Below are positions 1-8,139 of a DNA stretch of 52,475 nucleotides, piece after piece. The DNA lies in contig CAKSGV010000017.1 of NCBI GenBank assembly GCA_934454845.1, forward strand, positions 1 through 52,475. The letters are read 5' to 3'. Each line of letters opens with the position of its first letter. The stretch's first letter is position 1. Below the pieces are notes generated by a model. It was not told where the DNA came from. It saw only the letters and a list, made by a program, of their open reading frames with translations, and did no database searches. This DNA comes from an uncultured Eubacteriales bacterium. Its GTDB lineage: Bacteria; Bacillota; Clostridia; Oscillospirales; Acutalibacteraceae. The position numbers and the translations under genes are program-made.

Positions 1-25
1 CTTGAAAATTCGGTCCGATTTTCCA

Positions 26-99
26 ACAAAGCAGGTTGTATCGCTTAAATACAACCTGCTTTGTCTACAGTCTGAAATGAGCCTTAAAAAGGCTCATTT
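26..99 (-). terminator. Double-hairpin terminator element downstream of spoIIID
   Basis: Read on the minus strand, two stem-loops lie in series: hairpin A (positions 75-99, 11-bp stem, overlapping the last codons and stop of spoIIID) and hairpin B (26-64, about 16-bp stem, 7-nt loop). They are separated by the spacer TTTCAGACTGTAGACAAAG (59-77), the end of which forms the foot of hairpin B. On the plus strand hairpin A is followed by a T-rich tract, so it may stop transcription both ways. The same spacer with one mismatch sits between two hairpins at the other end of the window (52381-52444). Confidence 0.7.
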
Positions 100-344
100 T
101 GTTTTTTGTATTTATTTTTTGTTGCGAGCCCGCCTCTTATATGACGTTCGGATTTATTCTTTTCAAGCACGGTTTTAACCCGCTTATAAAGCTCACTGTC
201 GATATCGTGCAGTCTGAAAGTCACATCTTTATGTACGGTGCTTTTTGAAATTCCGAAAACTTTTGCCGCTGCGCGCACAGTTGATCCCGTGGCTATAATA
301 TACTTTCCCAGTTCAACTGCACGCTTATCGCTCAACTCTCTCAT
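84..344 (-). CDS. spoIIID: Stage III sporulation transcriptional regulator SpoIIID
   Basis: SpoIIID is a small DNA-binding protein that acts in the mother cell during sporulation, switching genes of the sigma-E regulon on or off. The 86-residue product has the family helix-turn-helix (around TVRAAAKVFGISKSTVHKD, residues 22-40) and the basic C-terminal stretch RHIRGGLATKNKYK that contacts DNA. The B. subtilis protein is 93 residues, so it is full length. I chose the ATG at 344 because GGAG lies 9 nt upstream; an in-frame ATG at 359 has no ribosome binding site. It lies 55 bp downstream of uvrA on the same strand. Its last four codons and stop form one arm of a terminator hairpin. Confidence 0.95.
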   Translation of the reverse strand: MRELSDKRAVELGKYIIATGSTVRAAAKVFGISKSTVHKDVTFRLHDIDSELYKRVKTVLEKNKSERHIRGGLATKNKYKKQNEPF

Positions 345-399
345 ACAACTCAACTCCATTAAGGACTTGTTTAATTGTATGATTTAAAGCTAATTTATA

Positions 400-3255
400 T
401 TACTTTTTAAAATTTTTACTTAAAAGCGGCTTTAAGAATTTTCCGGTGTAAGATTCTTCGCATGCTGCCACCTTTTCTGGTGTGCCGGAGCATACCACAG
501 TGCCGCCTTTATCGCCGCCCTCAGGACCGAGATCAATAATATAATCTGCGGTTTTTATCACATCGAGATTATGCTCTATAACAATTATACTGTTTCCCGC
601 GTCTACAAGCCTTTGCAAAACCTCGATAAGCCTGTGAACATCGGCGGTGTGAAGACCGGTTGTCGGTTCGTCGAGAATATATACGGTTTTGCCTGTAGAT
701 TTTTTCGAAAGTTCCGTTGCAAGTTTAACTCTCTGAGCTTCGCCACCCGAAAGAGTGGTTGCGGGCTGACCGATTTTAATGTATCCAAGGCCGACATCGA
801 AAAGAGTCTTAAGCTTTCTGTATATCCTATTATGATTTTCAAAAAAGTGCATTCCCTCTTCGACCGTCATTTCAAGCACATCATAAATGCTTTTATCCTT
901 ATATTTTACCGACAAAACTTCCCTACTGTAACGAGTCCCTCCGCACACCTCGCACGGAACATAAATATCGGGGAGAAAATGCATTTCTATTTTAATTATA
1001 CCGTCGCCCTGGCATGCCTCACATCTTCCGCCTTTAACATTGAAGGAAAACTTGCCTGCATTAAACCCTTTTGCCTTTGCTTCTTTTGTATTTGCAAAAA
1101 GATCTCTGATATCGGTAAACACGCCGGTATAAGTTGCGGGGTTGCTTCGTGGCGTTCTGCCTATCGGCGACTGATCGATATTAATGACTTTATCGAGATT
1201 TTCTATTCCCTCGATTACTTTGAACTTACCCGGGAAAGTTTTTGCCCGATTTAATTTATTTGCAAGCTCTTTATAAAGAATATCGTTTACAAGCGAGGAT
1301 TTTCCGCTTCCGGAAACACCCGTCACGCAGACGAACTCACCCAAAGGAATCTTCACGGAAACATTCTTTAAATTGTTTTCTTTTGCTCCCTTTATTTTTA
1401 AAAATAAGCCGTTTCCTTTTCTGCGTTCTGCGGGCACGGGAATTTTCTTTCTGCCGGTGAGGTAATCGGAAGTTATCGATTCTTTGCAGCTTTCAAGCTG
1501 CTTCGGAGTTCCGGAAAAAACAACATTACCTCCGTGGATTCCCGCTCCCGGCCCGATATCCACAATATAATCAGCCGCACGCATAGTATCCTCATCATGC
1601 TCCACAACAACAAGTGTGTTTCCTAAATCTCTCAATTTTTTCAGAGTTTCCAAAAGCTTTTCATTATCCCTTTGATGAAGACCGATACTCGGCTCATCAA
1701 GAATATACAGCACTCCGACAAGCGAAGAGCCTATCTGTGTCGCAAGTCTTATTCTCTGCGATTCACCGCCCGATAGAGTACCTGAAGACCTCGAAAGGGA
1801 AAGATATTCAAGACCTACGCTTTTTAAGAAAGAAAGCCTTTCTTTTACTTCTTTTAAGATAGGTTTTGCGATCATTTCGTCGCTTCCCGAAAATTCAAGA
1901 CCTGAAATAAAATCAAGTTCATCATTAACCGAAAGATCGCAAAATTCTTTGATATTCTTTCCTCCGACGGTGACGGCGAGAAATTCAGGCTTTAATCTAG
2001 CCCCTTTACAGTCGGGACAAACGCACTCTGTCATATAGGTTTCAAGCTCGCTTCTTGCATAATCGCTTTGAGTGGTTTTATAACGGCGCTCTAGATTATT
2101 TACAACACCTTCAAAAGATGCCTCATATATCCCTCCTCCCCATTCGGAGGATCTTTTGAGCTTAAGCTTTTTATCGCCGGTGCCGTAAAGCACGGCGTTT
2201 TGCGCTGCTTTCGGGATTTCTTTCCAGGGAGTATTGATATCAAAATCATAATAATCGGCAATTCCTTGGTAATACATAGTTGCTATTGCTCCGGCATCGG
2301 GATGGAACCAACTGTTTACTCCCCAGCCGGAAGCTTTTATACAACCGTCGGTAAGAGATTTGTTTTCATCATTTATTATGATCCTCGGATCAATCTTCAT
2401 AAAGCTGCCGATACCGGTGCAGGTAGGGCAGGCGCCGGTGGGATTATTGAAAGAAAACATTGCTGGAGTAAGCTCGGGAATACTTATACCGTGCTCCTCG
2501 CAGGCATAAGTCTGCGAAAATTGCAGTTCTTCTCCCCCTATTATATCCGCGCTGACAAGGCCGCCGGAAAGTGAAAGAGCGGTCGATACCGAATCTGTCA
2601 GTCTTGAAGAGATTTCAGGCTTAATAACAAGCCTATCCACAACAGCCTCTATAGTGTGCTTTTTATTTTTTTCAAGCTTAATTTCCTCTGAAAGGTCGAA
2701 GATATTTCCGTCAATTCTCACTCTGACATAGCCTGATTTGCGCAATCCGTCAAGCTCTTTTATATGCTCGCCTTTTCTCGATCTTATAACGGGTGATAAT
2801 ATCTGAATTTTGGTCCCCTGATCAAGCTTCATAAGCGAATCGACTATCTGATCGGTAGTCTGCTGACTTATCACCTTGCCGCACACAGGGCAGTGCGGAA
2901 TTCCCACTCTTGCAAACAAAAGCCTTAAGTAATCGTATATTTCGGTAACGGTTCCGACAGTGGAGCGGGGGTTTTTAGAGGTTGTTTTTTGGTCAATGGA
3001 AATTGCGGGCGAAAGTCCCTCAATAGAATCGACATCCGGCTTTTCCATTTGCCCTAAAAACTGCCTCGCATAGCTTGAAAGCGACTCGACGTATCTTCTC
3101 TGACCTTCCGCATAAACGGTATCAAAAGCAAGCGAAGATTTTCCGCTTCCCGAAAGACCTGTAAAAACCACAAGCTTATCCCTCGGAAAAGAAACATCAA
3201 TATTTTTTAAATTATGCTCTCTTGCGCCTTTAATAATAATTTTATCGTTAGCCAA
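400..3255 (-). CDS. uvrA: Excinuclease ABC subunit A
   Basis: UvrA is the damage-sensing ATPase of nucleotide excision repair; a dimer loads UvrB on damaged DNA. The 951-residue product has both ATPase modules: Walker A GLSGSGKSS near residue 33 with signature LSGGESQR, and a second Walker A GVSGSGKSS in the C-terminal half with signature LSGGEAQR. Zinc-finger cysteine pairs are visible (CPVC, CPTC, CPDCKG, CEAC, CEVCGG). The length is normal. The start is a TTG, with AAGGTG 9 nt upstream, 19 bp after uvrB, so the two genes form a uvrB-uvrA operon. No defects are visible. Confidence 0.97.
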   Translation of the reverse strand: MANDKIIIKGAREHNLKNIDVSFPRDKLVVFTGLSGSGKSSLAFDTVYAEGQRRYVESLSSYARQFLGQMEKPDVDSIEGLSPAISIDQKTTSKNPRSTVGTVTEIYDYLRLLFARVGIPHCPVCGKVISQQTTDQIVDSLMKLDQGTKIQILSPVIRSRKGEHIKELDGLRKSGYVRVRIDGNIFDLSEEIKLEKNKKHTIEAVVDRLVIKPEISSRLTDSVSTALSLSGGLVSADIIGGEELQFSQTYACEEHGISIPELTPAMFSFNNPTGACPTCTGIGSFMKIDPRIIINDENKSLTDGCIKASGWGVNSWFHPDAGAIATMYYQGIADYYDFDINTPWKEIPKAAQNAVLYGTGDKKLKLKRSSEWGGGIYEASFEGVVNNLERRYKTTQSDYARSELETYMTECVCPDCKGARLKPEFLAVTVGGKNIKEFCDLSVNDELDFISGLEFSGSDEMIAKPILKEVKERLSFLKSVGLEYLSLSRSSGTLSGGESQRIRLATQIGSSLVGVLYILDEPSIGLHQRDNEKLLETLKKLRDLGNTLVVVEHDEDTMRAADYIVDIGPGAGIHGGNVVFSGTPKQLESCKESITSDYLTGRKKIPVPAERRKGNGLFLKIKGAKENNLKNVSVKIPLGEFVCVTGVSGSGKSSLVNDILYKELANKLNRAKTFPGKFKVIEGIENLDKVINIDQSPIGRTPRSNPATYTGVFTDIRDLFANTKEAKAKGFNAGKFSFNVKGGRCEACQGDGIIKIEMHFLPDIYVPCEVCGGTRYSREVLSVKYKDKSIYDVLEMTVEEGMHFFENHNRIYRKLKTLFDVGLGYIKIGQPATTLSGGEAQRVKLATELSKKSTGKTVYILDEPTTGLHTADVHRLIEVLQRLVDAGNSIIVIEHNLDVIKTADYIIDLGPEGGDKGGTVVCSGTPEKVAACEESYTGKFLKPLLSKNFKK

Positions 3256-3274
3256 AACCTTTTACACCTTCGTT

Positions 3275-5224
3275 TTATTGTTTTTTCAATTTTTCTATTC
3301 TATCTCTAAGATAAGCCGCCTGCTCAAACTCAAGAATTTTTGCCGCCTGCTTCATTTCTTCGGTCAGACGCTTGATAAGCGCGTCTTTTTCGGTTTTAGT
3401 AAGCTTTTTATCGTTCTTATTCTCTTTAACGCCTATCTCTATTATCTCACGAACATCTTTTTTGATTGTTTTAGGAGTTATTCCGTGTTTTTCATTAAAT
3501 TCCCGTTGGATAGAACGTCTTCTTTCGGTTTCGAAAATTGCTCTTTCCATTGACGGGGTGATGAAATCGGCGTACATTATCACCTTACCGTCTGCATTTC
3601 TCGCGGCTCTGCCTATAGTCTGCACAAGCGAGGTCTCGCTGCGCAAAAAGCCTTCTTTATCGGCGTCAAGAATAGCGACAAGTGAAACTTCGGGAATATC
3701 AAGTCCCTCTCTTAAGAGGTTTATTCCCACAAGCACATCGAATTCTCCGAGCCTAAGATCCCTGATTATCTGCATTCTTTCGATAGTATCAATATCCGAA
3801 TGCATATATCTTACTTTTATATCGAGATTTTTAAGATAATCGGTAAGATCCTCCGCCATTTTCTTTGTGAGCGTTGTCACAAGAGTGCGCTCACCCTTTT
3901 CGGTTATCAGATTGATTTCCGATACAAGGTCGTCTATCTGTCCCTCGCTAGGTTTAACAGTGACCGGAGGATCCAAAAGTCCTGTAGGTCTGATCACCTG
4001 CTCAACTATCTGTGAAGCTTTCGATTTTTCGAATTCTCCGGGAGTAGCCGAAACAAATACCGCCTGATTAATATGCGAATAGAATTCTTCAAAATTCAGC
4101 GGTCTGTTATCGTAAGCAGAGGGCAAACGAAAGCCGTATTCAACGAGCGTTTCTTTTCTTCCTCTGTCTCCGGCGTACATTCCTCTGACCTGAGGCAGTG
4201 TGACATGCGATTCGTCTACAAAAAGCAGAAAATCATCAGGAAAATAATCAAGCAGTGTCGGCGGCGTACTGCCGGGTTTTCTGCCCGACAGAACTCTCGA
4301 ATAATTTTCGATCCCTTTACAAACTCCGATCTCGCGCAACATTTCTATATCATATTCGGTTCTTTGCCTTATTCGCTGTGCTTCGATGAGTTTGCCGCAG
4401 TCGGTAAAAAATTTTACTCTTTCTTCCATTTCATCTTTAAGGACCGAAAGTGCCTTTTCCATTTTTTCGTGCGGAACAATATAGTGAGACGCCGGATAAA
4501 TTGCTGTATGAGAAAGAGTTTGTTTGACATTTCCGGTAACAGTATTGATTTCAGAAATTCTGTCTATTTCATCGCCGAAAAACTCTACTCGCACAGCACT
4601 TTCATAAGCGTAAGCAGGATAAATTTCCACCGTATCCCCTCTTACCCTGAATTTGTTTCGTGTAAAGTTTATATCGTTTCTTTCATACTGCAAATCGACA
4701 AGCTTATGGATCAGCTCTTCTCTTGTTTTTACCATTCCCTGCCTTAATGATATTACCATATTTCTGTAATCTATAGGATCGCCTAAAGAGTAAATACAGG
4801 AAACGGAAGCGACTATAATAACATCTCGTCTTTCCGACAGCGCGCAGGTCGCGCTGTGGCGCAGTTTATCTATCTCATCATTGATAGCGGAATCTTTTTC
4901 AATATAGGTATCGGTACCGGGAATATAGGCTTCGGGCTGGTAATAATCATAGTAAGATACAAAATACTCCACCGCGTTTTCGGGAAAGAATTCCTTAAAT
5001 TCCGAGCAAAGCTGTGCGGCAAGCGTTTTGTTATGAGCCAAAACAAGCGTCGGGCGGTTGACATTTGCGATAATATTTGCCATAGTAAAGGTTTTACCCG
5101 ATCCGGTAACGCCTAAGAGAACTTGCTCTCTGTTGCCGGAATTTATCCCGGCTGTGAGTTTTTTTATCGCCTCCGGCTGGTCGCCGGTGGGTTTATAATC
5201 CGAATGAAGAATAAATTTATCCAA
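3275..5224 (-). CDS. uvrB: Excinuclease ABC subunit B
   Basis: UvrB is the helicase-like subunit that verifies the lesion and recruits UvrC. Visible features: Walker A GVTGSGKTFT near the N-terminus, the beta-hairpin region YYDYYQPEAYIPGTDTY, helicase motif QTIGRAARN, and a C-terminal UVR motif (about the last 35 residues) that binds UvrC. I prefer the TTG start at 5224 (649 residues). It has GGGG 8 nt upstream, gives an N-terminus like other UvrB proteins (DKFILHSDYKPTGDQPEAI), and leaves a normal leader from the promoter at 5258-5286. The ATG at 5242 would have no ribosome binding site and only about 9 nt of leader. Confidence 0.96.
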   Translation of the reverse strand: MDKFILHSDYKPTGDQPEAIKKLTAGINSGNREQVLLGVTGSGKTFTMANIIANVNRPTLVLAHNKTLAAQLCSEFKEFFPENAVEYFVSYYDYYQPEAYIPGTDTYIEKDSAINDEIDKLRHSATCALSERRDVIIVASVSCIYSLGDPIDYRNMVISLRQGMVKTREELIHKLVDLQYERNDINFTRNKFRVRGDTVEIYPAYAYESAVRVEFFGDEIDRISEINTVTGNVKQTLSHTAIYPASHYIVPHEKMEKALSVLKDEMEERVKFFTDCGKLIEAQRIRQRTEYDIEMLREIGVCKGIENYSRVLSGRKPGSTPPTLLDYFPDDFLLFVDESHVTLPQVRGMYAGDRGRKETLVEYGFRLPSAYDNRPLNFEEFYSHINQAVFVSATPGEFEKSKASQIVEQVIRPTGLLDPPVTVKPSEGQIDDLVSEINLITEKGERTLVTTLTKKMAEDLTDYLKNLDIKVRYMHSDIDTIERMQIIRDLRLGEFDVLVGINLLREGLDIPEVSLVAILDADKEGFLRSETSLVQTIGRAARNADGKVIMYADFITPSMERAIFETERRRSIQREFNEKHGITPKTIKKDVREIIEIGVKENKNDKKLTKTEKDALIKRLTEEMKQAAKILEFEQAAYLRDRIEKLKKQ

Positions 5225-5257
5225 AGCTTTTACCCCGAGCATTTATAATATATTTAT

Positions 5258-5286
5258 ATTATACCATAATTTTCGGCAAAGTAAAC
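5258..5286 (-). promoter_or_regulatory. Promoter of uvrB-uvrA
   Basis: On the minus strand there is an extended -10 (TGGTATAAT, hexamer 5258-5263) with a weak -35 (GTTTAC, 5281-5286) 17 bp away. The expected start of transcription is near 5251. A partly symmetrical AAACATTTGTTT at 5294-5305 resembles a degenerate Firmicutes LexA box, which would fit a uvrBA operon. Its outer bases differ from the consensus, so this is only a possibility. Confidence 0.6.
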
Positions 5287-5311
5287 ACCGAAAAAACATT
5301 TGTTTGTTTTC

Positions 5312-5340
5312 TTGACAAATACTTTTTTTTGGTGTATTAT
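5312..5340 (+). promoter_or_regulatory. Promoter of tRNA-Pro
   Basis: TTGACA (5312-5317), a 17-bp spacer, and TATTAT (5335-5340), placed about 25 bp before the tRNA. It is divergent from the uvrB promoter and close to it. Confidence 0.85.
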
Positions 5341-5365
5341 AGATAAGTCATTGCAATTTAAATCT

Positions 5366-5441
5366 CGGGGTGTAGCGCAGTTGGTAGCGCGCCAGTTTTG
5401 GGAACTGGATGTCGTCGGTTCGAGCCCGGTCACCCCGACCA
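5366..5441 (+). tRNA. tRNA-Pro, anticodon TGG
   Basis: The 76-nt cloverleaf has acceptor arms CGGGGTG and CACCCCG, a D-arm GCGC..GCGC, an anticodon stem CCAGT/ACTGG around the loop TTTGGGA (anticodon TGG, reading CCA and other Pro codons), a T-loop TTCGAGC, discriminator A, and an encoded CCA end. It is transcribed alone, between its own promoter and terminator. Confidence 0.97.
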
Positions 5442-5447
5442 AACAAT

Positions 5448-5491
5448 ACAAATCCGACCCATGAACCAATCGGTAAAGGGGTCGGATTTGT
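5448..5491 (+). terminator. Terminator of tRNA-Pro
   Basis: A perfect 13-bp stem, ACAAATCCGACCC (5448-5460) and GGGTCGGATTTGT (5479-5491), is followed by a short T-rich run. It starts 6 nt after the tRNA. From 5492 to 5585 I see no gene. Confidence 0.75.
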
Positions 5492-5585
5492 CATTTTCAC
5501 AGGCTCTCAGAACTTTAATGCCAAACACCGGAATCAGTATAAAACGATTTTTCTTTTTCATTAGATTCCCTTTTTGAAAAAGCAG

Positions 5586-5616
5586 GTAGACACTCGTTGA
5601 ATCAACGAGTGTCTAC
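5586..5616 (-). terminator. Terminator downstream of the MerR-type regulator
   Basis: Perfect 15-bp inverted repeat (5586-5600 and 5602-5616) 14 nt after the stop codon. On the minus strand it is followed by CTGCTTTTTC. The minus-strand segment AGTGTAGACA resembles the AGACAGTAGACA core of the spacers at the two window ends, so it may be a simpler member of the same element family. Confidence 0.65.
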
Positions 5617-5630
5617 ACTGTTCTTGTTGC

Positions 5631-6356
5631 TTATTTGCAGTAAACAGAGATCGCACGCTCGGCAAATTTTGCCGTTCTCTTGCCACCGGTTTTGTCGATA
5701 TTCTCGGTAAACTCACCGCCGGCACCATACATAGGGCCAAGAACGTTCAGCATTTTAGGATTGCAGTGATAATAATTTTCCGAGATATACGCCTGCAAGC
5801 GCTTTACCAGGGCTTGCGCTTCGGGCGATGTGGGATCATTATCTTTGCATTTGCCGAAATCCGAAAAAATCAGCATCATTCCGCGAGCCAGTGCTTCTTT
5901 AGATTCCTTGGATCGTCTCTTGCTTTTTTGCGTGTATTCCTTATAGGCATCCGTGTGCTGCCACTGTTCTTTTGCTTTCGCAGCATATTTCTCCATCTTT
6001 GCCGTGACAAATGCAGAAAAGTCCATATTTATTCCTCCGACCAGTTTTAATCCACGAGCAAAAGTGATAAGGTTTTCGATATGCTCCTTTTTCAAAGTGA
6101 ACAAGCGTATTTGTTGCTCTAGTGCCCGATTTCTGTCAAAGTCCGGACTTAGAAGAATGGACTGAATCTCTTTGAGAGAAAACTCAAGCTCACGGAACAG
6201 CAGTATTTGTTGTAAGCGTTCCAAGGCTGTGTCGTCATACAGCCGATAGCCCGCTTCGGTGTATTCTGCCGGATGCAGCAGACCTATCTTGTCATAATAC
6301 TGCAAGGCACGAACGCTGACTCCCGTGAGCTTGATCACCTCATTTACGGTCATCAT
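5631..6356 (-). CDS. MerR family regulator with TipAS-like ligand-binding domain
   Basis: A transcriptional activator of the MerR family. Residues 1-70 (numbered from the chosen start) form the winged helix (VIKLTGVSVRALQYYDKIGLL) typical of regulators that act on promoters with long spacers; a coiled-coil dimerisation helix follows (about 80-105). The C-terminal part, about 115-240, resembles the TipAS antibiotic-recognition domain, an all-helical pocket known to bind thiopeptides and other amphipathic drugs. I chose the ATG at 6356, 9 nt after AAGGAG; the ATG at 6365 abuts the ribosome binding site. 241 residues. It has no obvious target gene on its own strand, and MATE exporters lie nearby. 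The ligand cannot be predicted. Confidence 0.88.
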   Translation of the reverse strand: MMTVNEVIKLTGVSVRALQYYDKIGLLHPAEYTEAGYRLYDDTALERLQQILLFRELEFSLKEIQSILLSPDFDRNRALEQQIRLFTLKKEHIENLITFARGLKLVGGINMDFSAFVTAKMEKYAAKAKEQWQHTDAYKEYTQKSKRRSKESKEALARGMMLIFSDFGKCKDNDPTSPEAQALVKRLQAYISENYYHCNPKMLNVLGPMYGAGGEFTENIDKTGGKRTAKFAERAISVYCK

Positions 6357-6383
6357 CGATATCATCTCCTTCGTGGTAATTAC

Positions 6384-6414
6384 AGCATATACTATTACGC
6401 AGCGGCAGAGTCAA
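6384..6414 (-). promoter_or_regulatory. Promoter of the MerR-type gene
   Basis: On the minus strand: TTGACT (6409-6414), then TATATG at a 17-bp spacing (6386-6391) or TATGCT at a 19-bp spacing (6384-6389). A 19-bp spacing would be the classical MerR-activated geometry and would suggest autoregulation; the sequence does not decide between them. Confidence 0.5.
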
Positions 6415-6431
6415 TACCTTTTTAAAAAATT

Positions 6432-6683
6432 TTATTCGTTTTCTCCGAGCTTTGTATTTTTCGGAAACTTGTTAGCAAAAGGAACAAACTGACGAAATCC
6501 TATATAGAAAACAATCATCTCATCAGTCGCTTTGGTTTCGGAAAATATATTTCCGCAATTCGCCCACCATAGAGAAAGCGTATTACAGACGGACTTGATG
6601 TGCGCCTTGACCTCTGTGATCATCACTGCAGGCTTTTCTTCGCATTTCTCCCCTGTTTCCCGGAAGATATTGTGTATTTGCAC
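6432..6683 (-). CDS. Small open reading frame of unknown function, possibly a gene remnant
   Basis: An 83-residue reading frame beginning with GTG, with no convincing ribosome binding site. I do not recognise the protein. It has four cysteines and no clear signal peptide or membrane span; the C-terminal part contains the aromatic stretch IVFYIGFRQFVPFANKF. It sits alone between the MerR-type gene and the end of the MATE gene. It may be non-coding or the decayed remainder of a longer gene. From 6684 to 6779 I see no other feature. Confidence 0.25.
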   Translation of the reverse strand: MQIHNIFRETGEKCEEKPAVMITEVKAHIKSVCNTLSLWWANCGNIFSETKATDEMIVFYIGFRQFVPFANKFPKNTKLGENE

Positions 6684-6779
6684 TTGCAGTAGGAATTAAA
6701 CCTCTGTACCGTAGATTGATTTTATTTAATAAAAACCTGTTGCTCGGAACCTATATTCATTTTTTCTGTACGCCTCTAT

Positions 6780-8120
6780 TTAGTAATGATATTTTTTTCT
6801 TTTTATAAGCATAAAAGCACAGGATAATAAACCTGCGGCGAACTCTGCAACAATAATTGACAGCCATATACCGTTGATACCTATAATCAACGGCAATATT
6901 AGCACGGCGGCGACCTGGAAAACAAGAGTTCGTAAAAATGAAATGAGGGCGGAAGTTGCGCCGTCATTTAAAGCTGTGAAAAATCCGGAGCCGAAAACAG
7001 CAAAGCCCATAAAGGCAAAAGAAAGAGCGAAAATTCTAAAGCCCGAAACGGTCAGCTCCATAAGCTGCAAATCATAGCCAACAAATATTTTAGCAAGAAG
7101 ATTTGCAAGCAATAAAGCAGACGCTACCATTGATACGCCGAAAATTCCTATTATTGTAAAGCTCTTTTTAAGCAGACTTTTAAGCTCCGAGTAATTCTTT
7201 GCACCGTCGTGATAACCGAAAACCGGTGCTGTGCCGATTGTATAGCCTATAAAAGCGGCTGAAAATACCATACTTACATACATCATTACGCCGTAAGCCG
7301 CAACGCCGTTATCTCCTGCATACTTTAAAAGCTGAATATTATAAAGCATTCCGACAAGACTCATCGAAACATTGCTCATAAATTCCGAAGATCCGTTTGT
7401 GCAGGCTTTTATGAGCGCTTTTTTATTAAAATTTGTTTGACCCAACCTTAAAAGACTGCTGTTTTTTCTAAAGAAATATAAAATCGGGAAGCTTCCTCCT
7501 ATAAACTGACTGACAGCAGTTGCAGCGGCGGCTCCCATTAATTTATAGCTTTTCGGAAGTAATATAACAAGAATGGCGTCAAGCACCATATTCGCTACAC
7601 CCGAAGACAAGGTCACCGCAAGTCCGATATGCGGCTTTTGAGCGGTCACGAAAAATGACTGAAAGAGATACTGAAGACAGGCAAACGGGAGCGCAATCAA
7701 TATAATTCTCGCATATGCAACGGAATTTTCAAGCATTGCGCCGTTTGCTCCCAAAAGCCGTGCTATGGGCCTGATAAACGCAATTCCCAAACTTGCAAAA
7801 ATTAAGCCCAACACAAATGTTGCATAAACGAACAATGAAAAGTAAGCGTTCGCCTTTTCTCTGTTCCCCTCGCCCAAAGTTTTGGCTACAATGGCAGAAC
7901 CGCCCGTGCCGAAAATAAAACCGACAGTCGAAAGTATCATTAAAAACGGCATAATCAAATTTAGTGCCGCAAACGGTGTTTTTCCGGCAAAGTTTGATAC
8001 GAAAAAACCGTCAACTATGGAATATACAGATGTAAAAATCATCATTATTATAGACGGCAGTGTAAATCTTAAGAGCCGGCCGTAAGTAAAGTGATCGGAT
8101 AATTGTATATAATTTTTCAT
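6780..8120 (-). CDS. MATE family multidrug efflux transporter
   Basis: A 446-residue integral membrane protein of the MATE family, which exports drugs or metabolites using a sodium or proton gradient. It shows the two-fold repeated six-helix plan and family motifs such as GTGGSAIVAKTLGEGNREKAN near residue 80 and AAATAVSQFIGGSFPI mid-protein. The start at 8120 has GGAGAG just upstream; a longer in-frame extension to 8252 would run into the preceding gene and is rejected. The gene follows the MarR regulator by 19 bp and shares its promoter at 8610-8638, so it is probably controlled by that regulator. The substrate is unknown. Confidence 0.92.
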   Translation of the reverse strand: MKNYIQLSDHFTYGRLLRFTLPSIIMMIFTSVYSIVDGFFVSNFAGKTPFAALNLIMPFLMILSTVGFIFGTGGSAIVAKTLGEGNREKANAYFSLFVYATFVLGLIFASLGIAFIRPIARLLGANGAMLENSVAYARIILIALPFACLQYLFQSFFVTAQKPHIGLAVTLSSGVANMVLDAILVILLPKSYKLMGAAAATAVSQFIGGSFPILYFFRKNSSLLRLGQTNFNKKALIKACTNGSSEFMSNVSMSLVGMLYNIQLLKYAGDNGVAAYGVMMYVSMVFSAAFIGYTIGTAPVFGYHDGAKNYSELKSLLKKSFTIIGIFGVSMVASALLLANLLAKIFVGYDLQLMELTVSGFRIFALSFAFMGFAVFGSGFFTALNDGATSALISFLRTLVFQVAAVLILPLIIGINGIWLSIIVAEFAAGLLSCAFMLIKRKKYHY

Positions 8121-8139
8121 TTTTCTCTCCAAATCAATT

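Noticed and set aside
571..1254. 227-codon plus-strand frame opposite uvrA, and similar long frames opposite uvrB (4073-4747)
   Set aside because: They lie wholly antisense to conserved repair genes, have no ribosome binding site, and show no recognisable protein.
5294..5305. LexA box at the uvrB promoter
   Set aside because: The dyad AAACATTTGTTT lacks the outer G and C of the consensus and lies upstream of the -35; too weak to call as a site.
5254..5469. 71-codon minus-strand frame across the tRNA gene
   Set aside because: It is the reverse complement of tRNA-Pro and its promoter; the GVTGLEPTTSSSQNWRATNC look is a well-known false protein from tRNA sequence.
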